Assembly (NCBI GenBank): GCA_964611035.1 | Contig: CAZSWT010000002.1 | Span: 1 to 64,000 of the forward strand | Reading direction: 5' to 3' | Source of the DNA: B33-G16 sp964611035 | GTDB taxonomy: Bacteria; Desulfobacterota; DSM-4660; Desulfatiglandales; B25-G16 | Length of the DNA: 64,000 nt | In this document: positions 43,848 through 52,530 of the stretch, piece by piece | How positions within the stretch are numbered: position 1 is the stretch's first letter | Layout: the number at the start of each line of letters is the position of its first letter | The notes under the pieces: model-generated | What the model was told of the DNA's origin: nothing | The model's database searches: none | The model's input: only the letters and a program-made list of their open reading frames with translations | Position numbers and translations under genes: made by a program

Positions 43848-44785
43848 GGTGTATCTTTTTTCTTTTGAAAGAATTCCCGTGCCTGATTAACATCTTCATC
43901 GATCTGCTGGGAAAGCTCTTTGCTGCTTGCAAAAGTTATTTCATCCCGTAGGTGGGAAAGAAAATTAACCTTAATCTTTTGCTTTAATATATTGGCAGAT
44001 AAATCAAAAATATAGGTCTCAACCGACAAGGTTTTATCCTTGAATGTCGGATTATAGCCGATGTTGGTCAATCCTTGATAAATCTTGCCGCCTATATCTA
44101 TTAAAACAATATACACACCCTCCTTTGGTATTAGCTCATCAGTCAATTTTAGGTTTGCCGTAGGGTAGCCTAATAAAGGACCACCCCTATTCCTACCGCT
44201 AATAACCTCTCCTCTTATCTGGTAATTCCTTCCAAGTAATTTTTTTGCACCTACTACATTTCCTTCCATAATAAGGTTTCTGATTGATGTACTCGATACC
44301 AAAACATTTCCTGTATAAACGGGATCTACTTGCTGGACATTAAAATTGAACAGAGAACCCATTTCTCTCAGGACTTCTATATTACCTTGTCTGTTATGGC
44401 CAAAGGTATAATCATAGCCAACTACTATCTCTTTAACCCTTAATTTATCCACCAAGATATCTTTTACAAAATCTCTGGCTGAAATAGCAGCAAATTCTGC
44501 TGTAAACTTTATTATAAGAAGTAAGTCGATCCCTTGATTTATTATCAGTTCTTTCTTTTGTTCTAAAAGCGTTATGAGTGGTTTAGCCTTCGTTGGAAAC
44601 ATTACCTTTATAGGATGTGGTTCAAATGTAATAACCACAGATATTCCGTGTAAACCCCTGGCCCTCTCTATAATCTTTTTAAAAATTTTCTGATGTGCCC
44701 AATGGACTCCATCAAAGTTTCCTATAGTAACTACAGGATTTGTAATATTTTTAGGGAGATTATTGAGATTACAAATAATGCTCAT
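43844..44785 (-). CDS. ribF: bifunctional riboflavin kinase / FMN adenylyltransferase
   Basis: RibF makes FMN and FAD from riboflavin. The adenylyltransferase domain (residues 1-180) has VTIGNFDGVHWAHQKIF, VGYDYTFGHNRQGN and SSTSIRNLIMEGN. The kinase domain (185-310) has GRNRGGPLLGYPTANLKL. It is 313 residues. It starts 58 bases after the HD-domain gene and overlaps the flippase-like gene. The arrangement is not a riboflavin operon, and no FMN riboswitch was seen. Confidence 0.95.
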   Translation of the reverse strand: MSIICNLNNLPKNITNPVVTIGNFDGVHWAHQKIFKKIIERARGLHGISVVITFEPHPIKVMFPTKAKPLITLLEQKKELIINQGIDLLLIIKFTAEFAAISARDFVKDILVDKLRVKEIVVGYDYTFGHNRQGNIEVLREMGSLFNFNVQQVDPVYTGNVLVSSTSIRNLIMEGNVVGAKKLLGRNYQIRGEVISGRNRGGPLLGYPTANLKLTDELIPKEGVYIVLIDIGGKIYQGLTNIGYNPTFKDKTLSVETYIFDLSANILKQKIKVNFLSHLRDEITFASSKELSQQIDEDVNQAREFFQKKKDTP

Positions 44786-44843
44786 AATGAATTAACTGAT
44801 CAATGAAAAATTATCAATTATTCCCAATAGATCGGGACTAATT

Positions 44844-45635
44844 TTAAATTGTAATATGCAGGCTCAGGTAATTATCAACAATCTTAATCACTTTTTTAAG
44901 TTCTTGAGTTTCTGGAAGAGTAGAGGCAATCTTTTCTATATAGTTCCGTTTCTTAATTTCTTGGAATGTCGGATAAAAATTTATATCATATACCCAACCG
45001 ATTTGTAGAAGTTTAAAGTCATTTAAATTTTTAATGGCACTTGAACTTGATGTTTGACAGGAATACAGATCATTCAAAACTGTATTAGAATATCCAGGGG
45101 TATCTGGCAATCCTAATTCGAGAACCGGATTATGATTATAATTTTGTTCTCTATAATAATTTATTACTACCCTCCAGATGTCCAGTTTATCTGCATCCCT
45201 GAGTAATTTGCAAAAAAAGAGACAACGAGGGTCTATATCCGCAGGAAGCGTATGAATATTGTGATAAATGATGCCCTTTATAATCAAATTTTTTTCCACC
45301 TCAGTTAAATCTTTTAAGATGTGCGAATTTGTAAGTATCTGTGTTCCTATTTTTGCATGATCTTCAGAGAGATCATCCCTGAATGTTCTATATTTTTGAT
45401 ACTGATAAAAGCGCCCGATATCATGAAACAGACCGAGAACTTCTGCAATTAATATATCATTCTCAGATAAGTTTAATCTCTGGCCGATACCTATTATCTC
45501 TTCTCTTACTTTCCAGGAATGCTCTTCTTTTAGATGGATAGCCCAGTCGTTTTCTTGATCCTGGCCTTTAGAGTAAAAATTTGATACGTAATCATTAAAC
45601 CAGGATTGAAAATATTTTACATTATCTCTGTTCAT
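44844..45635 (-). CDS. HD-domain phosphohydrolase
   Basis: This 263-residue protein has a complete HD domain: a first histidine in the NDILIAEVLGLFHDIGRFYQ region (HD of FHDIGRF), EDHAKIG, an IIKGIIYHNIHTLP histidine pair, and LLRDADKLDIWRV. Such proteins hydrolyse nucleotide or other phosphate esters. No GYP motif is present, so it is not a c-di-GMP phosphodiesterase of that class. It is the first gene of the ribF group. Confidence 0.88.
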   Translation of the reverse strand: MNRDNVKYFQSWFNDYVSNFYSKGQDQENDWAIHLKEEHSWKVREEIIGIGQRLNLSENDILIAEVLGLFHDIGRFYQYQKYRTFRDDLSEDHAKIGTQILTNSHILKDLTEVEKNLIIKGIIYHNIHTLPADIDPRCLFFCKLLRDADKLDIWRVVINYYREQNYNHNPVLELGLPDTPGYSNTVLNDLYSCQTSSSSAIKNLNDFKLLQIGWVYDINFYPTFQEIKKRNYIEKIASTLPETQELKKVIKIVDNYLSLHITI

Positions 45636-46308
45636 TTTATTGCATCTTGGAAAACTACGTCCTCTGGGCCTCCGGCTCGTAGATCCTACGGCTCGGAGAG
45701 CGCGGTCAGAGTTCTTTGGCTATGCCTGGAAATAAAAAAGGGAGTATTGGCATAAAAACAGAAGATTATTATGTTTTTCTGTTTTGTTTTTAGCATTACT
45801 CCATTATTCCCTGGCCCAGACCTGATTTACAAAGCATATTTATTTTATATTTTGTTTAAGAGTTATTACAATGATAATAATACTTTCTAAGTAAGTCGCA
45901 CCAGGGCGGGCCATCACTCCATTATTCCAAAAAACACTGAAATGACAGGCATCACAAATCCGCCATACTTCTGGCGGATAACTCAAAGCCACGTCATCTG
46001 GGCGTGGATTCGTTACTATATGAGTAGGCATAATTTCCTTTCATTCAGCTGTGCTATATGCCTTTTCTTTGAAAGTTCTTTATCCTATTTCTAATTTATT
46101 AACAACCTTTAATCTTAACCGTTCACAGGTTCACAGGTTCAGTGTTGATCTAAAACCCGCCTGCCATGCGAGACCTGAGAATATATGGAAGAACATGTTA
46201 TTGGGCTGTTCAGAGCATGTTTGAAGAAATAAATCGGAGTTAAGGCATGAGCGGGCAGGTCAAGCACTTTCCAGCCTATGAGCAAGGTTATTGAAAGAAG
46301 GGTACTAC
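45636..46308. other. gene-free gap with hairpins and short repeat arrays
   Basis: About 670 bases lie between the HD-domain gene and coaX. Visible are a self-complementary stretch near 45670-45705, ATTACTCCATTATTCC-like repeats at about 45794 and 45914, a perfect hairpin TCCGCCATACTTCTGGCGGA at 45959-45978, and an 8-bp array (CAGGTTCA twice, in CCGTTCACAGGTTCACAGG) at about 46118-46148. A 63-codon frame on the minus strand (45840-46031) consists of this repeat material and is not counted as a gene. Confidence 0.6.
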
Positions 46309-47082
46309 TTATTTATGGGAGTTAAGCTTAAACACTATTTGTAATCCATCCAGGGTCAAGAATTCTTCAATATAATCGATGTTCTCAGCTTCTGATTTTA
46401 TCAATGTGGCAAGGCCACCTGTTGCAATAACGGTAAGATTAGATCCCATCTCTTTTTTTATGCGATTTACTATTCCATCAACGAGGCCAGCATAACCATA
46501 CACAAGGCCTGAATTTATACTGCTTATGGTTTCCTTGGCTATTACAGATTTAGGTTTGTCAAATATCTCAACTCGAGGTAGCTTAGAGGCCTTTTGAAAA
46601 AGAGCCTCAGCAGAGATAATTATGCCAGGGGCTATTGCTCCCCCCTCATAGGCACCTTCAGAGGATATGTAATCAAAGGTTGTAGCTGTACCAAAGTCTA
46701 CCACAATGAGGCCCGTTTTATATTTCTGGTATGCAGCTATTGCATTAACGATCCTGTCAGCACCAACTTCTTTTGGATTATCATATTTAATGGCTAATCC
46801 TGTCTTTATATCCGGGCCAACAATCATTGGTTCATGTTTAAAATGAAGTAAGCAAAACTCTTTTAGGGAGCTAAGAAGAGGTGGTACAACGCAAGAGATA
46901 ATTACATCACGTATGCTCTGTATCTCTAATTGTGCTGGGATAAACAGGTTGTTGATTAATACAGTGAATTCGTCACTGGTCATATCTCTTTCTGTTCTTA
47001 TTCGCCAGTGATTACGCAGTATATCATCTTGAAAGATACCAATAACAATGTTTGTATTACCTGCATCGATACATAGTAGCAT
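46309..47082 (-). CDS. coaX: type III pantothenate kinase
   Basis: CoaX phosphorylates pantothenate in the first step of coenzyme A synthesis and is not inhibited by CoA. MLLCIDAGNTNIVIG is the phosphate-binding start, DFGTATTFDYIS and GGAIAPGI follow, and TVIATGGLATLI closes the fold. It is 257 residues from ATG 47082. The 12 extra codons upstream come from a palindromic repeat and are not part of the protein. It is the last gene of the tilS-ftsH-folP-coaX run. Confidence 0.94.
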   Translation of the reverse strand: MLLCIDAGNTNIVIGIFQDDILRNHWRIRTERDMTSDEFTVLINNLFIPAQLEIQSIRDVIISCVVPPLLSSLKEFCLLHFKHEPMIVGPDIKTGLAIKYDNPKEVGADRIVNAIAAYQKYKTGLIVVDFGTATTFDYISSEGAYEGGAIAPGIIISAEALFQKASKLPRVEIFDKPKSVIAKETISSINSGLVYGYAGLVDGIVNRIKKEMGSNLTVIATGGLATLIKSEAENIDYIEEFLTLDGLQIVFKLNSHK

Positions 47083-47100
47083 AGGAACAAGTATCCAGTG

Positions 47101-47137
47101 GTTCGACAGGCTCACCATCCTGAGCTATGTCGAAGGA
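47101..47137. repeat. short palindromic repeat between folP and coaX
   Basis: TTCGACAGGCTCACCATCC and TGAGCTATGTCGAA form an imperfect inverted repeat of about 35 bases in the short gap between folP and coaX. Units of this kind (starting GTTCGACAGGCTCA) are common intergenic repeats in bacteria. It has created an artificial N-terminal extension of the coaX frame. Confidence 0.6.
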
Positions 47138-47139
47138 TT

Positions 47140-48003
47140 TCAAGTTTTGGCTTTCATTATAGCATCAATCATAGTTACTGTCTCTTTGGTGGCCTTCACA
47201 TTGTGAACCCTCACAATATTTGCTCCATTCAGCACAGAAGCAGCAACAGTAGCCATTGTACCACTTTCACGAGATTCTAATGAAAGGCCAAGCACATGTC
47301 CAATAAAAGCCTTATTAGATGCACCCACCAGAAGTGGTTGCCCAAGAGAAGAAAATGTATGTAACTTGTTTATTATCTTGAGATTATCATCAAAGGATTT
47401 ACCAAAGCCAATACCGGGATCAATGATAATAACATCTCTTTTTATACCTGAACTAATAGCCTGTTCTATGGCCTTGCGTAAGAAATCTATTATTTCACCA
47501 AAAAGGTCTTTGTAAGTAGGGTTTGTCTGCATATTTTTTGGTGTTCCTTTCATATGCATCAACACAATGGGTACGCCTGCATCTGCAACCAATTGACCCA
47601 TTGTAGGATCAAATTTCAGTGCACTTATGTCGTTGACCATTGTGGCACCAGCCTCTATTGCCTGACTGGCTACCTCACTCTTATAGGTATCTATGCTAAT
47701 TGGAATGTCTATCTCTTGGGCGAGAGTCTTGATAACAGGTATTACTCTCCTTAACTCTTCATCAAGTGGGAGGGGATCTGAAAAAGGCCTTGTCGATTCT
47801 CCTCCTACATCAATAATATCAGCACCCTCGGCGGCCATTTTCAAACCGTGCTTCACTGCATCATTTTCGCGGAAATGAGTACCTCCATCAAAAAAAGAGT
47901 CAGGGGTAATATTCAGGATACCCATAATAAATGTTTTAGAATCAAGCTCAAGATTATAGTCTAACCATTTTAAGTTATTAGCTTTTTTTCCCTTTTGAAT
48001 CAC
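47140..48003 (-). CDS. folP: dihydropteroate synthase
   Basis: FolP joins p-aminobenzoate to the pterin pyrophosphate in folate synthesis and is the target of sulfonamides. GILNITPDSFFDGG, DVGGESTRPFSD, and DPGIGFGKSFDDN are conserved, with GASNKAFIG near the sulfa-binding loop. It is 287 residues. The start lies 26 bases inside the ftsH end, an overlap that suggests coupling. The ftsH-folP order is widely conserved. Confidence 0.95.
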   Translation of the reverse strand: MIQKGKKANNLKWLDYNLELDSKTFIMGILNITPDSFFDGGTHFRENDAVKHGLKMAAEGADIIDVGGESTRPFSDPLPLDEELRRVIPVIKTLAQEIDIPISIDTYKSEVASQAIEAGATMVNDISALKFDPTMGQLVADAGVPIVLMHMKGTPKNMQTNPTYKDLFGEIIDFLRKAIEQAISSGIKRDVIIIDPGIGFGKSFDDNLKIINKLHTFSSLGQPLLVGASNKAFIGHVLGLSLESRESGTMATVAASVLNGANIVRVHNVKATKETVTMIDAIMKAKT

Positions 48004-49831
48004 TTTTTTTTCTTTCCGTTGATTTTGTTGTGTGTCTTTTTCTTCTCTTTTTGCCTACTATTTCATCGATCTCATGGCCATTGAGGGTCTCTTTTTCCAA
48101 AAGGGCCTTGGCTAAATTGTTAAGGGTATTTAGGTTATTACTTATAAGTTTATGAGTCTTTTTATAGGAAGAATCTATAAGATTATTAACCTCCTCATCA
48201 ATCTTTCGTGCTGTTTCTTCACTATAATCCCTGTGCTGGGAAATCTCACGTCCCAAGAATATCTCTTCCTCTTTTTTCCCGAAACTCAATGGGCCGAGTT
48301 TTTCGTTCATACCATATTCACAGATCATCTTTCTTGCTATCTCGGTTGCCCTCTCTATATCATTGCTTGCACCAGTCGTCTGGGTATTTAAGGCGATCTC
48401 CTCGGCTATTCTGCCTCCCATCAGGATGCAGATGTTATTTGAAAGATACTCCTTTGTATAGGTATGTTTATCATCTAAAGGGAGTTGCTGTGTCAGGCCA
48501 AGAGCCATGCCTCTTGGAATTATGGTCACTTTATGTATGGGATCGGTATTAGGGAGAAGTTTTGCTATTAAGGTATGTCCTGCTTCATGGTAGGAGGTAG
48601 TTTTTTTCTCATCATCGCTTATGATCATGCTCTTCCTTTCTGCACCCATAAGCACCTTATCTTTCGCATCTTCCATGTCTTGCATATCTATTTTGTCTTT
48701 GTTTCTCCTGGCTGCAAGCAACGCTGACTCATTAACCATATTTTCAAGGTCTGCACCGGTAAAACCCGGTGTTCCCCTGGCAATTACAGAAAGAGCAACA
48801 TCATCGCTAATCCTTGTTTTTTTTGTGTGTACCTTTAATATGTTTTCCCGTCCCCTGACATCAGGCACCGGTACAACTACCTGCCTGTCAAATCTTCCTG
48901 GTCGTAATAATGCAGGGTCAAGTACGTCAGGCCTATTAGTGGCTGAAATAAGGATAACTCCTTCATTAGATTCGAATCCATCCATTTCCACTAAGAGTTG
49001 ATTTAATGTTTGTTCTCTTTCATCGTGACCCCCTCCTAATCCAGCTCCTCGATGTCGACCGACAGCATCAATCTCATCTAAGAAGATGATGCAGGGGGCA
49101 TTCTTTTTACCCTGGACAAAGAGATCCCTCACCCGGGATGCTCCGACACCTACAAACATTTCTACAAAATCAGAACCACTTATGCTCAAGAAAGGGACAC
49201 CTGCCTCTCCTGCTATAGCCCTGGCTAACAAAGTCTTGCCTGTTCCGGGGGCACCAACCAGAAGCACGCCTTTTGGGATTCTGCCTCCTAAACGGGTAAA
49301 TTTCTTTGGGTCTCTTAGAAATTCTATAATCTCTTGAAGTTCTTCCTTAGCTTCTTCAATGCCAGCGACATCATCAAAGGTTACCTTATTTTTTTCGTTA
49401 GTTGCCAGCCTTGCCCGGCTTTTCCCGAAAGAGAGTGCCTTGCCTCCTCCTGCCTGCATTTGGCGCATAAAGAAAATCCAGACACCAATTAAAAGAAGCA
49501 TAGGGAACCAGGATACAAGAATTGTCATATACCATGGAGACGCGTCATCCGGTTTTGCAGTTATCTCGATCTCCTTATTGCGTAAGATTTTTATTAGCTC
49601 AAGATCCTTAGGTGCAAATGTTTTAAAGAATCTGCCCTGATTTGAGTTACCAGATATTTTGTCCCCTTGAATGGTTACCTGGCTGACCTCGCCTTGTTCT
49701 ACCATGTTCAAGAATTCACTATAGCTTAACTGGCCAGTCTGTTTAGTTTCTTTTTTAAAAATTTGAAATAGCAGGATCATCATAAGGCTGATAACCAGCC
49801 AGAGAGTAAGATTTTTAGAAAATGTGTTCAA
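47978..49831 (-). CDS. ftsH: ATP-dependent zinc metalloprotease FtsH
   Basis: This is the membrane-anchored AAA+ protease that degrades unstable and misassembled membrane proteins and controls LPS synthesis in enterics. Two membrane segments flank a short periplasmic domain (residues 8-120). Walker A GAPGTGKTLL, Walker B IIFLDEIDAVG, the SRH region and the zinc site HEAGH are all present. It is 617 residues with a basic C-terminal tail (KKRRKRHTTKSTERKK). In many genomes tilS directly precedes it; here a mobile cassette lies between. Confidence 0.96.
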   Translation of the reverse strand: MNTFSKNLTLWLVISLMMILLFQIFKKETKQTGQLSYSEFLNMVEQGEVSQVTIQGDKISGNSNQGRFFKTFAPKDLELIKILRNKEIEITAKPDDASPWYMTILVSWFPMLLLIGVWIFFMRQMQAGGGKALSFGKSRARLATNEKNKVTFDDVAGIEEAKEELQEIIEFLRDPKKFTRLGGRIPKGVLLVGAPGTGKTLLARAIAGEAGVPFLSISGSDFVEMFVGVGASRVRDLFVQGKKNAPCIIFLDEIDAVGRHRGAGLGGGHDEREQTLNQLLVEMDGFESNEGVILISATNRPDVLDPALLRPGRFDRQVVVPVPDVRGRENILKVHTKKTRISDDVALSVIARGTPGFTGADLENMVNESALLAARRNKDKIDMQDMEDAKDKVLMGAERKSMIISDDEKKTTSYHEAGHTLIAKLLPNTDPIHKVTIIPRGMALGLTQQLPLDDKHTYTKEYLSNNICILMGGRIAEEIALNTQTTGASNDIERATEIARKMICEYGMNEKLGPLSFGKKEEEIFLGREISQHRDYSEETARKIDEEVNNLIDSSYKKTHKLISNNLNTLNNLAKALLEKETLNGHEIDEIVGKKRRKRHTTKSTERKKSDSKGKKS

Positions 49832-50119
49832 CTGTGTTCTCCTTTATAATCACTTTAAAATTTTATAGTGTCCGTTGATAGTTGTTAGTTGTCCGTGGGT
49901 TCACTTACCTGATTTTTGCTTATTACCAATTGATTTGATATAAGCACTTAATTTAGGAGTTAGTTCTTCAATCAATTTCTGTAATGAATTTATCTCTGTT
50001 TCAGATAACAGTTTTCTTTTATATGCCCTTCTAAGCCAGTGCTTTACTTCAAAGAGAGATCCCCTTGCAATTTTAGCAAATCTCCGATTATCGGCAAAGC
50101 TACCACGTCCTGTCCCTTT

Positions 50120-50374
50120 TTACCCTGTTAAATAAGATTTGAGCCTCCTTCTTAAAAACATCTTCCCATGAAATGTTTTCAAATATTTTTCCCTCCTTGT
50201 TGCATCTTCTTTATCAAGACACGCCTCATAGTAAATCAGCTTGAATGGCCCTTTATCCTTTGTAGATTCAACAAGTTGCTTATTTTGTTGCTCAAATCTT
50301 AGCTTGAGGTTCTTGATAAACCCTGTATAAAAATCTTCATCCTTCATGCTATGCAATACATATGTGTAAAACAC
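50120..50374 (-). CDS. small GIY-YIG endonuclease
   Basis: This 84-residue protein has the GIY-YIG core: YTYVLHSMKDEDFYTGFIK (Y-x-Y, then Y-T-G), RFEQQNK (the arginine) and the glutamate in EDATRREKYLK. It is a single-domain nuclease like those annotated as UPF0213 relatives. It is carried by an element with 12-bp perfect inverted ends (CCCTGTTAAATA at 50123 and TATTTAACAGGG at 50390). The last codons (L-T-G) lie in the right end. It could be a homing-type nuclease; that is inference. The glycine of GIY reads F-Y-T-G, as usual. Confidence 0.85.
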   Translation of the reverse strand: MFYTYVLHSMKDEDFYTGFIKNLKLRFEQQNKQLVESTKDKGPFKLIYYEACLDKEDATRREKYLKTFHGKMFLRRRLKSYLTG

Positions 50375-50401
50375 ATCCTAACCTCAAGCTATTTAACAGG
50401 G
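50123..50401 (-). mobile_element. 279-bp GIY-YIG element with 12-bp inverted ends
   Basis: CCCTGTTAAATA and its exact reverse complement lie at the two ends. The sequence inside continues similar for about ten more bases (GCTTGAGG against AGATTTGAGG-type). It is inserted in the four-helix-bundle gene after the codons for S-I-G-A-N. A target duplication is not clear. The nuclease gene reads through nearly the whole element. Confidence 0.7.
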
Positions 50402-50683
50402 CAAGTATTTGCCCCTATACTGTCTGCTGAATTTACCAGTTGTTTGCCAATTGTACCCTGAGGAAAACGGTCCCATTTTAAAACTACTCCCCATACAAAA
50501 TCTGCTATTTCCTCTGCTAATTGATAAACACGAAGATTTTCAAACCCTGTCCTCGCCATACCATTGTATCCTATCATATCTCGTTTCTAATTCAGCAACG
50601 GACAATTGACAATGATCGACTGACATTGTCTAAAATAGACAAATTATAAAAATATCATTTAAAATTTTTTAGTATAGCACATT

Positions 50684-52117
50684 TCATTCAACTTTACATC
50701 TTAAAATCCTTTTTGTTTCCTGTTTGATCTTGTATCTATCATCAATCCTTATGCCATAAACCCACACTATATCATCATGGCTTACAAGAATAGGAATTTT
50801 TTTTCTCTCCTCCGATGGAATTTTATTATCAATAAAGATATCTTTCACCTTTTTAAACCCATTCACACCAAGGGGTATAAATTTGTCTCCCGTTCTGAAG
50901 TTTCTTGCTCTCAGAGGCCATTTGAGCCTGTCAAGGTCAAGGAATGCCTCTTCAGGCGAATGAGCGGACAACATGAAATCATTTTTAGATATCTCCGAGA
51001 AGGAGATTGTTTTATTGATCTCATGAATTTGAAATTTCCCCATATTATTTATAGAGTAGGAGAAATTGTGAGTTTCAATCATATCTCCTAAAGAAAATCT
51101 GAGCCTATTATATATCTTCTTTACTATAATATTTTCAGGAAGATTTACTTTGATTTGAGGTTTATCACTATTGATGAGATTTATAATAGTCTTGATATGC
51201 CCTCTATCAATCTTTTTGAGGTTTCCCTTTATTTTTTGTATTGCCTGCCTGATAATACGATACTGAAGAGAACATGAGATGGTATTAAAGGTGGTAAGGG
51301 AAAGGTCTAAGGAATGTTTTGAGGAATCAAAAGTTATCTTCTTCAATGCTTTCTTTGCCTCTTCATCTATAAATTGGGTTTCTTGTCTGCATAGAAATGC
51401 AAGTTCACCTAAGTGTTCGACAAGCTTTGGTTGATAGTCAAGAAGTAGTGGTAGCAACTCTAAGCGTATCTTGTTTCTTAGATACCTTGTTTCAAGGTTT
51501 GAACTATCTATTATAAAAGATTCGTCATTTTGTTTTAAATAGGTATGGATTTCATCCCTCGTTATATCTATGAGAGGTCTTATAAAACAATTTTGTCGAA
51601 TTGGAGGTATTCCGGATAAACCGGTTAGCCCAGTCCCCCTTAGAAAATGCATAAGAACTGTTTCTGCCTGGTCATTCATATTATGGCCAAGGGCGAGCTT
51701 TTGGGCATGATTTTCATCTATTGTTTTTTGAAAAAATTGATATCTCATCTCTCTTGCTTTTTCCTCAATAGAGCTCGCATGTGCCTTTGTTATGTTATTT
51801 GACTTATCACAGACCAAAGCCAGGTTTAGTCTCTTCGCTAACTTGGCAACAAATTCTGTTTCTATTTCATCTTCTTTGGGTCTCAATCCATGATCAAAAT
51901 GGGCAACAGTTAGACTGATATTCAAGCACTTCCTAAGTTCATAAAGGATTTTCAAAAGGCAAACAGAATCTGCTCCTCCAGATACAGCTACAATAACGCT
52001 ATCCCCCCTGTTGATCATTCGATATTCAAGGATAGCTGACAAAACCTTTTTTTCAGTGGGATGTAGGTTTAGTTTGTTGATATTTGAAATTTGAAAATTG
52101 AAACTTGAAAATGACAT
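50684..52117 (-). CDS. tilS: tRNA(Ile)-lysidine synthase
   Basis: TilS changes C34 of tRNA-Ile(CAU) to lysidine so that it reads AUA. The PP-loop motif VAVSGGADSVCLL, HFDHGLRP and LGHNMNDQAETVLM are present, as are the C-terminal PheB-like domain (KFIPLGVNGFKKVKDIF) and the end. The start is uncertain: the frame runs upstream through a 7-bp repeat array, where ATG 52117 encodes FSSFNFQIS-type residues that are repeat-derived. The array may have supplied the start codon. No ATG lies between the array and the conserved HPTEKKVLSAI stretch. Confidence 0.9.
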   Translation of the reverse strand: MSFSSFNFQISNINKLNLHPTEKKVLSAILEYRMINRGDSVIVAVSGGADSVCLLKILYELRKCLNISLTVAHFDHGLRPKEDEIETEFVAKLAKRLNLALVCDKSNNITKAHASSIEEKAREMRYQFFQKTIDENHAQKLALGHNMNDQAETVLMHFLRGTGLTGLSGIPPIRQNCFIRPLIDITRDEIHTYLKQNDESFIIDSSNLETRYLRNKIRLELLPLLLDYQPKLVEHLGELAFLCRQETQFIDEEAKKALKKITFDSSKHSLDLSLTTFNTISCSLQYRIIRQAIQKIKGNLKKIDRGHIKTIINLINSDKPQIKVNLPENIIVKKIYNRLRFSLGDMIETHNFSYSINNMGKFQIHEINKTISFSEISKNDFMLSAHSPEEAFLDLDRLKWPLRARNFRTGDKFIPLGVNGFKKVKDIFIDNKIPSEERKKIPILVSHDDIVWVYGIRIDDRYKIKQETKRILRCKVE

Positions 52118-52530
52118 ATAAAACTCATACCTTATATTCAATCCCTTAATAATATGATAACCGTTCACGGTTCACCGTTATCCGTTGTCCGAAAGGGGAG
52201 ATATTCATCTGGATCAACCCATTGTTTGGGCTGTTGATGGATTGTCTATTTAAGCGGTTCACTGCCACTGTTGGCTTATCGGTGAACGCTTACATAATAC
52301 AATAAATAAATCCCAGCTTTGACGAGGTAAATTAAATATAAGATTAAATCGTCATAAATCAAGTTTCAAGTATCAAATATACATTGACCTGTGATAGTAA
52401 GTTTTATTAAAATTCTAAAATGGTCAGGGGGTTAACAAGTAGCATTACTAAAATTTAAAGTTATAAGTAATCAAAGTCACAGAATATCAAAATAAATCAA
52501 GTTTCAAGTTTCAAGTATCAAGTCTCAGCA
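52078..52530. repeat. several 7-bp repeat arrays between tilS and dgt
   Basis: At 52078-52112 five units read TTGATAT, TTGAAAT, TTGAAAA, TTGAAAC, TTGAAAA. At about 52158-52192 there are CGGTTCA, CCGTTAT, CCGTTGT units. At 52354 and 52494-52530 the inverse type appears (AATCAAG, TTTCAAG, TTTCAAG, TATCAAG). The TTGAAA and TTTCAA arrays are inverted relative to each other, as in the cassettes, but no gene lies inside. The last array abuts the dgt ATG at 52531. Confidence 0.7.

Larger units (their letters stand above)
49911..50577 (-). pseudogene. four-helix-bundle (IVP/Avd-like) gene, split
   Basis: The N-terminal part (50389-50577) encodes FENLRVYQLAEEIADFVWG and QLVNSADSIGAN, then runs into a stop. 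The C-terminal part (from about 50116 down to 49911) encodes GTGRGSFADNRRFAKIARGS, then EVKHWLRRAYKRKLL. Joined, they give a normal four-helix-bundle protein of the 23S rRNA intervening-sequence family, lacking only the I-A-E bases at the break. The interruption is exactly the GIY-YIG element. Neither half can make the full fold. Confidence 0.85.
49869..50630 (-). mobile_element. four-helix-bundle cassette with inverted 7-bp arrays, itself interrupted
   Basis: The left border (49869-49906) has TGATAGT, TGTTAGT, TGTCCGT units. The right border (50595-50630) has ACGGACA, ATTGACA, ATGATCG, ACTGACA, inverted relative to the left (TGTCCGTTG against CAACGGACA). Between them lies a four-helix-bundle gene on the minus strand, split by a GIY-YIG element at 50123-50401. 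The cassette separates tilS from ftsH. Confidence 0.7.

Noticed and set aside
43844..44785. FMN riboswitch before ribF
   Set aside because: The gap between the HD-domain gene and ribF is only 58 bases and lacks the conserved FMN aptamer arms.
45840..46031. 63-codon frame on the minus strand
   Set aside because: It is made of repeat and hairpin material (CACTCCATTATTCC, TCCGCC hairpin), has no ribosome site and no family likeness.
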